Assembly (NCBI RefSeq): GCF_001425835.1
Contig: NZ_LMDP01000005.1
Span: 62,001-126,000, forward strand
DNA from: Afipia sp. Root123D2
GTDB taxonomy: Bacteria; Pseudomonadota; Alphaproteobacteria; Rhizobiales; Xanthobacteraceae
DNA length: 64,000 nt
Direction of reading: 5' to 3'
The stretch's first letter is position 1, and the number at the start of each line of letters is the position of its first letter. The position numbers were made by a program, and so were the translations under genes. The notes under the pieces were generated by a model, which had not been told where the DNA came from, ran no database searches, and was given only the letters and a program-made list of their open reading frames with translations. This document shows positions 53,185 through 61,767 of this stretch, piece by piece.

Positions 53185-53432
53185 AAGCGTACCTCGTCGC
53201 CGTGAACCTCCTGGTTCACGCGCACCACAATCCCGAGAGCGCCATCGCTGACGCGCTCGACGGCATCCTGACGCCTGATATGCGCAAGCACGCCGGGGCC
53301 AACTCGGCGCTGATCGACTGGGCGGTCGCCGGCGACGATCTCTCTTCATCCATCGCGGGTGTCTCCCTCGCCGATGACTACACGGCGGACGTGTCCGCTT
53401 TTGCCTTGTGGCCGGTGGGGACGGTGCGATGA
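53181..53432 (+). CDS. small protein of unknown function
   Basis: The 83-residue protein (MKAYLVAVNLLVHAHHNPES, then ADALDGILTPDMRK) has GAGGAGGTCC before its ATG and overlaps the next gene as ATGA. The pattern of an alternating hydrophobic first strand and an acidic helix suggests a compact alpha/beta fold. No family recognised. Confidence 0.65.
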   Translation: MKAYLVAVNLLVHAHHNPESAIADALDGILTPDMRKHAGANSALIDWAVAGDDLSSSIAGVSLADDYTADVSAFALWPVGTVR

Positions 53433-53800
53433 ACGGGCCACCGGACCGCCGCTTCGCGCTCGCGCGCATGGAGGTCGCGCAGGCCGAGACGCAACGCCAT
53501 CTCGGCGTCATCGAGCGCCAGATCGCGGCACGCGCAGAGCGGCTGACGGTCACCGATCGGGCGAAGCGACGGCGGCACGTCCGGAGCGCTTCGAGCTGGA
53601 CGAACGCTGACGAGCGTCTGTTTCAGCAGCACCTCGCAGAGCTGGTCCTCGCCCGCCGCGGCGAGATCGACGCACTCACACGCAAGCTCGACCGGCAGGA
53701 GACGGCGATCGCCGAGTTTCGGAGTCGCAATCGCGTTTACGCCGCGGACCAGGGAGAGATCAGGCACTTCAACATTGCGACCGAGAGCGAAGAGACCTGA
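53429..53800 (+). CDS. predicted coiled-coil protein of unknown function
   Basis: The 123-residue protein is strongly helical and charged (MEVAQAETQRHLGVIERQI, later LAELVLARRGEIDALTRKL), suggesting a coiled coil. It ends the cluster of five coupled genes that starts at 51632. No family recognised. Confidence 0.6.
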   Translation: MNGPPDRRFALARMEVAQAETQRHLGVIERQIAARAERLTVTDRAKRRRHVRSASSWTNADERLFQQHLAELVLARRGEIDALTRKLDRQETAIAEFRSRNRVYAADQGEIRHFNIATESEET

Positions 53801-54142
53801 CGCGTGCCGGCGGCGTCGTGTGTCGTACGGCCTGCCGTGACCTCCCGGTTTCGACGGCGGGTGCCCCTTTGCCGTCACTCCCTCGGTTTGTGCTGCGGTC
53901 TGAACCGTCCGCGGTCCGCTTCAAGGGCAAGTCGCGAAGCGATCGGCGGCCGCCGTCTCGCGATGGGGGGCCGCGTCCTTCGCAGGCCTGTAGGCCTGCT
54001 TGTCCGCAACCCGCCCATGCTCGCCCTGGCAGCCGCCGCCCCCTGAAGCGGCCCGCTGGGGCCGGTTCTGGTCGACCGCACCCGAGGGAGCGACGGCAAA
54101 GGCCCGATCGCATCCCAGGTGAAACCGAGAAAGGATCACACC
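53801..54142 (+). promoter_or_regulatory. long GC-rich leader containing hairpin element B
   Basis: No gene is supported in these 342 bases. They hold the perfect dyad GCAGGCCT-GT-AGGCCTGC (53982-53999) within a 32-base stretch (53974-54005) that matches the leader of the ParB-like gene. The stem of element B has C-G where element A has G-C. AAAGGA near the end is the ribosome binding site of the next gene. Confidence 0.5.
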
Positions 54143-54730
54143 ATGACCAAGACCGCCCACTCTCCTCGCTCCGCAGCCCGCGTCATCCCGCTCCGCCGCG
54201 GCACGACCCTCGAAATGGTCCGCCTCGTCTGCCCCGACTCGGCGCAGACCCTGCGCATATCCGAGAGCTTCGGGCTCGCTGTCCTCGACAGCGACGGCAT
54301 CCGCGACCTGCACGAGCGGTTCGTCGTCGAGACCGCCGACGCTCTCAAAGAGGGGCTCAGCGACCGCGCGATGGAAATCCACCTCCAGCGCATCGTCGGC
54401 TCCTACGTCGGCTCCGCCCACGGTGCCGGCCAGTTCTACTCCCGCGCCGTGACCGAGGCACGCGAGGTCACTGCCAAACTTGCCAACGATGCCCGCGACG
54501 AGGACCTCGACGGCCCCGTCGGCTTCGACAGCCAGGCGCAGCGCAAACGCGAGTTCGCGGCCGACATGGGACTGCAGGCGCACGCACTCCGCATGGCGGC
54601 CGAGGGGGCCGTCGCCGCCTACGAGCAGGTCATCGGCGAAGCCTGGAAGCCCTTCGAACGGCAGGTCGAGCACGCCGGCGAAACCGTCTCGAAGAAGGCA
54701 GCCGCAGTCCAGATGTCGGCCTTCGAATAA
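54143..54730 (+). CDS. plasmid protein of unknown function
   Basis: The 195-residue protein is helical and acidic in its second half (AQRKREFAADMGLQAHALRM, EGAVAAYEQVIGEAWKPFER). It has AAAGGA upstream of ATG 54143, its own long leader, and two terminators after it, so it is a single-gene unit. I recognise no family. Confidence 0.75.
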   Translation: MTKTAHSPRSAARVIPLRRGTTLEMVRLVCPDSAQTLRISESFGLAVLDSDGIRDLHERFVVETADALKEGLSDRAMEIHLQRIVGSYVGSAHGAGQFYSRAVTEAREVTAKLANDARDEDLDGPVGFDSQAQRKREFAADMGLQAHALRMAAEGAVAAYEQVIGEAWKPFERQVEHAGETVSKKAAAVQMSAFE

Positions 54731-54736
54731 GCCTCA

Positions 54737-54806
54737 GGCCGGGGCTTCGGCCCCGCCTTTCACTTCGCTCTCTCTAAGGGCCGGTTGCGAGACCGGCCCT
54801 TCTTTC
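54737..54806 (+). terminator. two consecutive intrinsic terminators
   Basis: The first (54737-54760) is a bulged GGCCGGGGC/GGCCCCGCC stem with TTC loop and TTT. The second (54776-54801) is a perfect 10-bp AAGGGCCGGT/ACCGGCCCTT stem followed by TCTTTC. The remaining leader to 55034 holds GGCGCA/TGCGCC and the 13-mer CCCGGTGGGTGCG (54946-54958) but no gene. Confidence 0.75.
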
Positions 54807-55034
54807 GTGTCGCCGACAAAACCAAGACACGACCAATGAGAATGAAAGGAGCGGCGCTCCGCGCCAGCGGCCCCTCCCGGTTCGTGGTCCATGCGGCGGA
54901 TGCCACGCAGGCGCAACGGCTGCGCCGTCCTCCGCTCCGCTGCGGCCCGGTGGGTGCGCGAGCGCGAGATGCCGCCGCCGCGGACCCCGTGAGGGGCCGC
55001 GACAGGCGCGGCCTCCGAATCGGAGGTTATTGAA

Positions 55035-55964
55035 ATGAGCAGGATGGAAGAGAAGCCGCGCGCTGACGTCTACGCGCGCATCACGGATCGCATCGTCGCC
55101 GACCTGGAGCGCGGGGTGCGGCCGTGGGTGAGGCCGTGGAGCACAGCAAATGCCGCCGGCCGCATCACCCGGCCGCTACGCCACAACGGGATGCCGTATC
55201 AGGGCATCAACGTCGTGCTGCTCTGGTCCGAAGCCGTCGCGCGCGGCTTCGCGTCGTCGACGTGGATGACATTCAAGCAATCACTCGAGCTCGGCGGCCA
55301 CATTCGCAAGGGCGAGAGCGGAACGATGGTTGTCTACGCCAACAAGGTCACCAAGACCGAGACGGACGACAACGGCGACGACGTCGAGCGGACGGTGCCG
55401 TTCCTGCGCGCCTACACGGTGTTCTGCGTCGACCAGATCGACGGGCTCCCCGAGCAGTACTACAAGTCCACGGCGGCTCCGGCGCCGCTGCCGGCGCCGC
55501 GTATTGCGCACGCCGATTCCTTCTTCGCCCACACCGGCGCGGCGATCCGGCACGGCGGCGACAAGGCGTATTTCGCGCCATCGCTCGATCTCATCCAGAT
55601 GCCGCCGTTCGAGAGCTTCCGCGACGCGGAGAGCTACACGGCAACGCTGGCGCACGAGTGCGTGCACTGGACGGCGCCGGCGCACCGCGTCAACCGCGAT
55701 CTCAGCCGCTACGCCAAGGACCGCAGCGAGCGCGCCCGCGAGGAGTTGATCGCGGAGCTCGGCGCCTGCTTCCTCAGCGCGGACCTCGGGATCGTGCCTG
55801 AGCTCGAGCCGCGCGCGGACCATGCGAGCTATCTCGCATCGTGGCTGGAGGTGCTCTCCAACGACAAGCGGTTCATCTTTTCTGCCGCCGCGCACGCGCA
55901 GCGCGCAGTCACGTACTTGCACGGCCTCCAGCCGAAAGCGGCAGAGGTCGACGAGGCGGCATGA
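55035..55964 (+). CDS. ardC: ArdC-like antirestriction protein
   Basis: The 309-residue protein has the ArdC N-terminal ssDNA-binding domain (about 10-140; PWVRPWST, HNGMPYQGINVVLLW, WMTFKQSLELGGHIRKGE) and a C-terminal zincin-like metallopeptidase domain with HECVHW near residue 213 and a downstream Glu in AREELIAELGACFL. ArdC proteins coat incoming single strands and blunt restriction in the recipient. GGAGG lies nine bases before the ATG. Confidence 0.9.
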   Translation: MSRMEEKPRADVYARITDRIVADLERGVRPWVRPWSTANAAGRITRPLRHNGMPYQGINVVLLWSEAVARGFASSTWMTFKQSLELGGHIRKGESGTMVVYANKVTKTETDDNGDDVERTVPFLRAYTVFCVDQIDGLPEQYYKSTAAPAPLPAPRIAHADSFFAHTGAAIRHGGDKAYFAPSLDLIQMPPFESFRDAESYTATLAHECVHWTAPAHRVNRDLSRYAKDRSERAREELIAELGACFLSADLGIVPELEPRADHASYLASWLEVLSNDKRFIFSAAAHAQRAVTYLHGLQPKAAEVDEAA

Positions 55965-56024
55965 GCGCAAGGACATTGCGCTCGGACTTCTTGTCGTCCA
56001 CCGGTCGCCTTTCGCGAGCTCACC

Positions 56025-56050
56025 AAGGCCTCGCCTCGTGGCGGGGCCTT
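56025..56050 (+). terminator. terminator after ardC
   Basis: AAGGCCTCGCC and GGCGGGGCCTT form an 11-bp stem with one mismatch (G-T pair in RNA) and a TCGT loop. The run of T is short. Confidence 0.55.
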
Positions 56051-56659
56051 CGCATGTGAACCGCTGTGCGTATTCTGCGTCCGGGAATGGCGAGGCTTTC
56101 TCGCCACCTCATCCGGAGGCGTGGCTGGCAGTGCGGCGACAGGGTCGTCACTGTCAGCTCAGGGTGATCGGGTCTGCCTGGATCGGCGTCTTCCGGAGAC
56201 GGCGACAGCTTGGCGAACCGCGAAGTGCGTTCGGAGGCATTGCCGGTGCATCGCTCGCTCGGGATGTACCTCAGGTGGAAGGCTCGTTTCATCGTCGGCA
56301 CGCCGGCCGCCGCAGTGGTGAGGTGCCCGTCGCCAGTCACATCCTCCCGGTCGGCTAGCCGCGCCCAGTGCGTCCTCGATTTGGCATGTCTAACCGAAGG
56401 CCGTCGTCGCTGCGCTCCGCCTCGATTCCAAGACCGCAACGGCCGGTCTCCGCTTTCTTCCCCTGGCCGCTGCGCGCCCATTCCTCGCGGGCCAAGAAAG
56501 CCTCGCCCTGGCCGCCCTCTACTGCGTGGCGTCCCTAAGGACCACCCCATTGCGCAAGCGCAACGGGGACCCCGGTGGGTGCGGTCCAATCGCCTCCGGT
56601 CAACGACAGCCATCGAGGCCGCGGTGGTCGCGGCCCGAGAACCGAAAGAGGATACGAAC
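56051..56659. other. 0.6-kb gene-less GC-rich leader of the DUF736 gene
   Basis: No frame here has convincing coding character. Near its end are TTGCGC-AA-GCGCAA (56550-56563) and the 13-mer CCCGGTGGGTGCG (56571-56583), which also occurs in the ardC leader. It is the longest empty stretch of the backbone block. Confidence 0.5.
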
Positions 56660-56974
56660 ATGGCTACCATCGGCAACTTCACCGTCAACGGCAACGGCTT
56701 CGTCGGCTCCGTCAAGACTCTCGCCCTCGGCACCGTGAAAGCCAAGATCGTCCCGGCCGACCGCACGTCGGACAAAGCCCCGGACTACCGCATCTTCGCC
56801 GGCACCATCGAGTTCGGCGCCGCCTGGAAGAAGAAGTCGCAGGAGCAGAACCGCGACTACCTCTCGGTCAAGCTGGACGACCCGAGCTTCGCGGCTCCGA
56901 TCTACGCCACGCTGGTCGAGGTGGAGGGCGAGGAAGGCCACTCGCTCATCTGGTCCCGCCCGAACCGCGACTGA
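56660..56974 (+). CDS. DUF736 family protein
   Basis: The 104-residue protein matches DUF736 ([60 protein letters not shown]), a small beta-rich family very common on rhizobial plasmids and islands. Function unknown. It has its own leader and terminator. Confidence 0.92.
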   Translation: MATIGNFTVNGNGFVGSVKTLALGTVKAKIVPADRTSDKAPDYRIFAGTIEFGAAWKKKSQEQNRDYLSVKLDDPSFAAPIYATLVEVEGEEGHSLIWSRPNRD

Positions 56975-56986
56975 GGTTCGGCGATG

Positions 56987-57012
56987 AAGGCCCCGCCGCG
57001 AGGCGGGGCTTT
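56987..57012 (+). terminator. terminator after the DUF736 gene
   Basis: AAGGCCCCGCC and GGCGGGGCTTT form an 11-bp stem with one G-T pair and a GCGA tetraloop, ending in TTT. Confidence 0.7.
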
Positions 57013-57039
57013 CGAGCGTGTGCAGAAAGGAGAACGCAA

Positions 57040-57309
57040 ATGTGCAAAGTGTTGAATGCGCGGAAGGTAGGCAAACGCTCGGACGGATCGCGGGTCTACA
57101 TCGGGCGGCCCAGCAAGTGGGGCAATCCGTTCGCGATCGGGCGCGACGGCTCCCGCGCGGACGTCATCGCGAAGTACCGCGCCTGGATCGTGGCGCAGCC
57201 CGATCTGATGGGTGCGCTCGAGGAGCTGCGCGGCCGCGACCTCGTCTGCTGGTGCGCGCCGCTCGCCTGTCACGGCGACGTGCTCGCCGACCTTGCGAAC
57301 CGGCGCTGA
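57040..57309 (+). CDS. DUF4326 family protein
   Basis: The 89-residue protein matches DUF4326: [20 protein letters not shown], then [20 protein letters not shown] with a Cys-Trp-Cys...Cys-His motif that may bind metal. AAAGGAG precedes ATG 57040. Function unknown; frequently found on plasmids and phages. Last gene of the plus-strand backbone block. Confidence 0.88.
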   Translation: MCKVLNARKVGKRSDGSRVYIGRPSKWGNPFAIGRDGSRADVIAKYRAWIVAQPDLMGALEELRGRDLVCWCAPLACHGDVLADLANRR

Positions 57310-57319
57310 GCGGTCTCCG

Positions 57320-58180
57320 CTAGATGAACGGCTTGCCGCCCGTCACCGCGACCGTCGTTCCCGACGTGTAGCTGGAGAGCGGGTCGGCAAGCATGACGTA
57401 GGCAGTCGCCAATTCAGCCGGCTGCCCGGGGCGCTTCATCGGTACCTGCTTCCCGAACGACTTCACCGCGTCCTCGGGCATTGTCGAAGGAATGAGCGGC
57501 GTCCAGATCGGGCCCGGCGCGACCGCGTTCACGCGGATGCCTTTCTCCGCCAGCATCTGCGCGAGGCCGCTGGTGAAATTCTGGATGGCGCCTTTGGTCG
57601 TCGCGTAGGCGAGCAGGATCGGGTTCGGCATGTCGGAATTCACCGACGCCGTGTTGACGATCGCGCTGCCCGGCTTCATGCGCGGGACGGCAGCCTTCGC
57701 GAGGTAGAACATCGCGTGGATGTTGACGTCGAACGTCGTCTGCCACTCCTCGTCGCTGATGTCGCCGATGTCCTTGAACGTGGCCTGGTGCGCGGCGTTG
57801 TTGACGAGGATGTCGACGCCGCCGAGTTCCTCGACGGCGCGCTTGACGATCGCCCTGCAGTGCGCGGGATCGCGGACGTCGCCTGCGACGAGAATCGCCT
57901 TGCGTCCCTCTTTCTCCACCAGCGCCTTCACCTCCTGCGCGTCGTCGTTTTCGCACAGGTACGCGATCAGGACATCCGCGCCCTCGCGCGCGTAGGCGAT
58001 CGCGACAGCGCGGCCGATGCCACTGTCTCCGCCGGTGATGATGGCCTTCAGGCCCTTCAGCCTGCCCGACCCCTTGTAGCTCTCTTCCCCGTGGTCAGGA
58101 CGAGGGTCCATCTTCTCAGTCGAGCCCGGCATCGGCTGCTTCTGCGACGGGAACGGTGGCTTCGGGTGGTCGGACGGCAT
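57320..58180 (-). CDS. short-chain dehydrogenase/reductase, stress-protein-39-like
   Basis: The 286-residue protein has a 40-residue N-terminal extension ([20 protein letters not shown]) followed by a classical SDR domain: [10 protein letters not shown] for NAD(P), NNAAH, a Ser in NTASVNS and YATTKGAI with the catalytic Tyr and Lys. This extended form is like Bacillus general stress protein 39 (YdaD). Substrate unknown. It converges with the DUF4326 gene. Confidence 0.88.
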   Translation of the reverse strand: MPSDHPKPPFPSQKQPMPGSTEKMDPRPDHGEESYKGSGRLKGLKAIITGGDSGIGRAVAIAYAREGADVLIAYLCENDDAQEVKALVEKEGRKAILVAGDVRDPAHCRAIVKRAVEELGGVDILVNNAAHQATFKDIGDISDEEWQTTFDVNIHAMFYLAKAAVPRMKPGSAIVNTASVNSDMPNPILLAYATTKGAIQNFTSGLAQMLAEKGIRVNAVAPGPIWTPLIPSTMPEDAVKSFGKQVPMKRPGQPAELATAYVMLADPLSSYTSGTTVAVTGGKPFI

Positions 58181-58224
58181 TGCAGATCACTCCCGTTTCT
58201 TGGTTCGCCAACTTGGCGCTGCCG

Positions 58225-58537
58225 CTATTCGACGGTGAGCACGACCTTGCCCACCGAGTGGCCCTTCTCGACGTCGCTCAGCGCATCGGATGCTTGTTCG
58301 AGAGGAAATGTTTTGGCGACGTGCGGCTTCACCTTCCCGGCCACCACCAACTCTGCGATCTCCGCGAGCTCGGCGCCGTCGGCCTCGACCGTGTAGCGCA
58401 TCGCTCGCACGCCGTGCTCTTTCGCCTTGTCTTGCGAAGGATCGGTCAGCGTCGACACGAGCACCCCTTCCCGCTTGAGCAGCGCCCCGGAGCGCTCGCG
58501 CGTCTCGCCGTCGATCAGGTCGAAGACCATACGCCCA
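58225..58537 (-). pseudogene. C-terminal fragment of a zinc-type alcohol dehydrogenase-like protein
   Basis: About 103 codons read like the end of an MDR-family reductase (FDLIDGETRERSGALLKREG, GVLVSTLTDPSQDKAKEHGV and AKTFPLEQASDALSDVEKGH, ending GKVVLTVE). The N-terminal catalytic and nucleotide-binding parts are missing, and the sequence upstream (58538-58606) fits no part of this family. It is a truncated remnant. Confidence 0.65.
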
Positions 58538-58606
58538 GGCGCAACGCCAGCACATCGAGGGCCCGTCGAAGATGACGAAGCGGCAGCTCGAGAACGCGCT
58601 CGGCGT

Positions 58607-59071
58607 TCACTGACCGCGGGATTGCCGCTGCGGGTCGGCGTCGATGAGCGCGATGCCGAGCTCGGGGCGCTTACGCCGCCGCAGCCTCGCCGGCGTTTCC
58701 GTGAGCACGACCTCGAGCGTCGGGTGAACCGTGCCCTTGAGCAGGTGTCCGCCGCGCGTCGACCCATCGGACAGGCCGAGCACGACGTGGACGTGTAGGC
58801 TCGCCTTGCCGTCGTCGCCGACCGCGACGTCGCCGATGGCGCTAAGCACCTCGCACTGCTCGTCGACGGCGATCTCCTTGTAGGACTTGCCGGCGAAGTC
58901 AAACCACCCGACGGTGGCACGCGAGAACGCGCCGATCGCCGTGAGCGAAGCACCGGACATGCCTTCCTTCCGAGCGAACTCCTGCAAGGCGGAGAACGCC
59001 TCCTCGCCGTCGTCAAGCACCACGATAAGCGTCTCGCCCCTGCCCTCTTCTGCTATCCGCTGGCTTCTCAT
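58607..59071 (-). CDS. PPC (DUF296) domain protein
   Basis: The 154-residue protein has the PPC fold: ETLIVVLDDGEEAFSALQEF, GASLTAIGAFSRATVGWFD and LHVHVVLGLSDGSTRGGHLL with the two conserved histidines thought to bind metal. Bacterial PPC proteins are small trimers of unclear function. The last 20 residues are basic and may be extra sequence read into the broken neighbour. Seven bases separate it from the upstream copper protein gene. Confidence 0.85.
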   Translation of the reverse strand: MRSQRIAEEGRGETLIVVLDDGEEAFSALQEFARKEGMSGASLTAIGAFSRATVGWFDFAGKSYKEIAVDEQCEVLSAIGDVAVGDDGKASLHVHVVLGLSDGSTRGGHLLKGTVHPTLEVVLTETPARLRRRKRPELGIALIDADPQRQSRGQ

Positions 59072-59078
59072 GGCTGCC

Positions 59079-59408
59079 TCACGCCGCCATCGCGCTGCAA
59101 GAGTCAGCGCAGGCGCGGCAAGCGGCGACGCAGTCCTCCATCCCGTCGAGCCGCTCGCAATCCTTGGCGCACTCGGTGCAGATTTCCGCGCACTCCCGGC
59201 AGGTCTGCTTGTGGTGCGGCGAGGAGATCAGCATGAAGTGCGCCGAGGTCCGGCACATCTCCGCGCAGGCCATCATCAGTCGGAAATGCGGCGGCGCAAC
59301 GTGCTCGCCGCCGGCCTCCAGGCAGTGGTTCATCGCCATGCCGAGACACGTCTTGTAGCAGTCCAGGCAGGCGTCGATGCACTTTTGCATTTCCGGGGAC
59401 AGGGCCAT
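59079..59408 (-). CDS. four-helix-bundle copper-binding protein (Csp-like)
   Basis: The 109-residue protein carries 16 cysteines in CxxxC/CxxC patterns along helices (KCIDACLDCYKTC, CRECAEICTECAKDC, CVAACRACADSC), as in Csp-type copper-storage proteins that bind many Cu(I) ions. No signal peptide is seen, so it is cytosolic (Csp3-like). The ATG at 59408 has GAGGTG upstream. Confidence 0.88.
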   Translation of the reverse strand: MALSPEMQKCIDACLDCYKTCLGMAMNHCLEAGGEHVAPPHFRLMMACAEMCRTSAHFMLISSPHHKQTCRECAEICTECAKDCERLDGMEDCVAACRACADSCSAMAA

Positions 59409-59603
59409 TTCACACCTCGCACGAGTTTCCAAAGCAACGCGACGCAACCCAGCTCGTTCCCCGGTTGGGATCGGCCGGCGCGTTTGGGAGGAACCGGCCG
59501 GCGTGGCGGGCTCTGAACGGGATCACTGATGCCGGCGCGTCCGCGAATCTTTTCTGATAGAAATCGGTGCCGCTGCCGGTTCACGGTAGGCTGGAGCGCC
59601 TGA

Positions 59604-60302
59604 ATGCTTGAGCAAGTGCATGACGCGCTGTGGATCGCCGAAGGCGAGAACGTCAGCTTCTATGGCGCGCCCTACCCGACGCGCTCCGTCATCGCACGAT
59701 TGGAAAACGGCGATCTGTGGGTCTGGTCGCCCGTTAGATTCACTGCGGATCTGCGCGCCGATGTTGACCGCCTGGGACCAGTCCGCCACCTCGTTAGCCC
59801 CAACAAACTCCACCATCTTTATCTGAAGCAATGGAAGACGGCCTATCCCGAGGCGGCGCTGTGGGGACCGCAGTCGACGATCAAGAAGCGTTCCGACTTA
59901 TCGTTCCGCGCGCCGCTTACTGACAACCCGCCGCAAGACTGGCTTTTCGACATCGACCAAGCCTGGTTTCGCGGCTCGTTCGCCATGGACGAGGTCGTGT
60001 TCTTTCACCGGCCGTCCGGTACGGCTATCGTCGCCGACTTGGTCCAGACTTTCAGCGATCGCTTTCTCCGCAAGCACTGGGGTTGGTTTCGCTTCCTCGC
60101 GCGTCTCGACGGCCTCACGCAGGACCAGGCCGGCGCGCCACGCGAATGGAGACTATCGTTTATCAATCGCGGGCCGGCACGGCGGGCGCGAGCGAAGGTA
60201 CTCAGCTGGAATTGTCAGCGTGTCATCATGGCGCACGGTGAGTGGGTGCGAACTAATGGGCACGCCCTTCTTGAGAAGTCATTTCGCTGGCTCGGCGCTT
60301 GA
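59604..60302 (+). CDS. DUF4336 family protein
   Basis: The 232-residue protein matches DUF4336, which resembles the metallo-beta-lactamase fold: LWIAEGENVSFYGAPYPTRS, HLVSPNKLHHLYLKQW and VIMAHGEW. Function unknown. CTGGAGC lies before the ATG. It is divergent from the copper-protein cluster. Confidence 0.82.
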   Translation: MLEQVHDALWIAEGENVSFYGAPYPTRSVIARLENGDLWVWSPVRFTADLRADVDRLGPVRHLVSPNKLHHLYLKQWKTAYPEAALWGPQSTIKKRSDLSFRAPLTDNPPQDWLFDIDQAWFRGSFAMDEVVFFHRPSGTAIVADLVQTFSDRFLRKHWGWFRFLARLDGLTQDQAGAPREWRLSFINRGPARRARAKVLSWNCQRVIMAHGEWVRTNGHALLEKSFRWLGA

Positions 60303-60414
60303 TGGCGCCTTTTTCATCGGAAGGTGCGAGCGGCTGCGGCGTGGTCCAGAAGTTGATCCCTGGTGGCTGCAGACTTTAGCTTGCGCCGGCAGAAGGTGTT
60401 GTGACCACGCTTTG

Positions 60415-60603
60415 CTAACCGGCTTGCTGATCCAGTCGCGCCAGACGCTCGGGCATGTCGAGCAACTTCATCGCCGCGGCCGCGATCGCCTCGCCGATGC
60501 TCGGATAGGTTTCGTCAGAGCTGATGGAGACGCCGTCGGGAAATGTCACGGTCGCTTGGTAGCCATTGCCTTTGGGCGTTGCTGAAAGCTGGATGGTAGG
60601 CAT
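60415..60603 (-). CDS. small protein of unknown function
   Basis: The 62-residue protein (MPTIQLSATPKGNGYQATVT, then SIGEAIAAAAMKLLDMPERL) has a strand-strand-helix pattern like HicB- or DUF-type small domains. A strong AAGGAGGATC precedes the ATG. No family recognised with certainty. Confidence 0.6.
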   Translation of the reverse strand: MPTIQLSATPKGNGYQATVTFPDGVSISSDETYPSIGEAIAAAAMKLLDMPERLARLDQQAG

Positions 60604-60700
60604 TTAACGGATCCTCCTTGGTCGTTGCCAATGTCCGCTCTCGGCCGACCGTTCTACGTCGATTGCCCAGCGGAAATTTCCTGAAGGGATCTAGCCAATA

Positions 60701-61204
60701 TCATCTCCTGCGCGTTGTGCGTGACAGTCGCCGCTTGGACACATCACTCGAAGCGGCCGCCATGAGTTCGTTCCACGTGTCAGGAGGATTCCCGCGGTCC
60801 AGCATCTTTCTGAACACGGCGTAGGCGTCGGTCGCGCTCCCGTAGGCGCGCAGCGTCGCGTCGTCATTCACCCATGCGAGGACGATGACCTTGGCGTCCT
60901 CCGATTGATGGTAGCGAAAGAAGAGCCGGAACTGCTGCAGGAATTTGGCGCGAAACCAATGCTTGTAATCGTCGCCGAGCGTGCTCCCCTGGCGATAGAC
61001 GTCACGCGTCGGGTCGCTTGGAATGTTCTCGAACGCGACCTTCAAAACGGCCGCGAGAAGCTTCGCCGCGCGCTTCTTTTTGTATTTCTTCGGATCCTTC
61101 TTCCGGGCCTTTTCGACCGCTTCGATCATCGCCTCCAACTGGTCGAGAAACAACGGGTGCGCGTAAATCGTCCACCCGTTGATCTCAACGATCTCTTCAC
61201 TCAC
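60701..61204 (-). CDS. yhaV: YhaV-type ribonuclease toxin
   Basis: The 167-residue protein matches YhaV of the RelE superfamily: INGWTIYAHPLFLDQLEAMI, QGSTLGDDYKHWFRAKFLQQ, RLFFRYH and VIVLAWVNDDATLRAYGS. YhaV cleaves mRNA on ribosomes and is blocked by PrlF. The GTG start overlaps the PrlF stop as GTGA. Confidence 0.9.
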   Translation of the reverse strand: MSEEIVEINGWTIYAHPLFLDQLEAMIEAVEKARKKDPKKYKKKRAAKLLAAVLKVAFENIPSDPTRDVYRQGSTLGDDYKHWFRAKFLQQFRLFFRYHQSEDAKVIVLAWVNDDATLRAYGSATDAYAVFRKMLDRGNPPDTWNELMAAASSDVSKRRLSRTTRRR

Positions 61205-61542
61205 GCGTCGTCGTCCGGGAGGGCCGCATCAAGGTCGACCTTGACGCCCTTGACCAACGCCTTGCCTCGCGCGAGCAGAGACTTCGGCACAGGTCGAATC
61301 CGTCCTGGCTCGTCGGTCATGTCTCGCGCCAGGAATGCGAGAAACTTCCCAATCAAGGGATCGCCCTCCTCCGCGCGCGTTTCTTTTTTCGAGATCATGA
61401 CCGTGCCGTCTGCGAGCCCGTGAAACACGACCTGGTCGCGCTTCCCCAGGGCGAGCATCTTGCGGATGGCCGCTGGCACCGTAGTCTGTCCGCGATCCGT
61501 GATGGTTGCGGGGATCTCGAGGATTTCAGCTCCCTTCGCCAT
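61201..61542 (-). CDS. prlF: PrlF (SohA) antitoxin
   Basis: The 113-residue protein has an AbrB-like N-terminal DNA-binding domain (ATITDRGQTTVPAAIRKML, DQVVFHGLADGTVMISKKE) and a C-terminal toxin-binding part (DPLIGKFLAFLARDM). It neutralises YhaV and represses the pair. The ATG at 61542 is close to a cluster of GCATT/AATGC half-sites. Confidence 0.9.
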   Translation of the reverse strand: MAKGAEILEIPATITDRGQTTVPAAIRKMLALGKRDQVVFHGLADGTVMISKKETRAEEGDPLIGKFLAFLARDMTDEPGRIRPVPKSLLARGKALVKGVKVDLDAALPDDDA

Positions 61543-61564
61543 TGCCGGCTCCTTGCATCGTAGA

Positions 61565-61608
61565 GCATTGCATGTAATGCATTTGCATTGTAAGGTCAAT
61601 GCCAATGC
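61565..61608. promoter_or_regulatory. candidate PrlF operator
   Basis: Half-sites GCATT at 61565 and 61585 and AATGC at 61576, 61598 and 61604 form overlapping dyads (for example GCATT-GCATGT-AATGC). They lie 23-66 bp upstream of prlF, fitting autoregulation by an AbrB-type antitoxin. Confidence 0.5.
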
Positions 61609-61767
61609 CTGGTCACTGGAGAGCTCGGCGCGTCCATGCCGAGGTGGACGGAATGGAAATCTGGAATGGCTACTGCCGTCGCCCCGGCCAGGGAAGCACG
61701 TCGAAGCGCGACAAATGTGGCAAGTACTAGCCACGCCGCTTCGGCAGGACGGCTCAGGGGGGCGTGG

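Noticed and set aside
56051-56659. Frames covering the DUF736 leader, including one in frame with the gene
   Set aside because: Low-complexity composition, no ribosome binding site, and the DUF736 family begins at MATIGNF.
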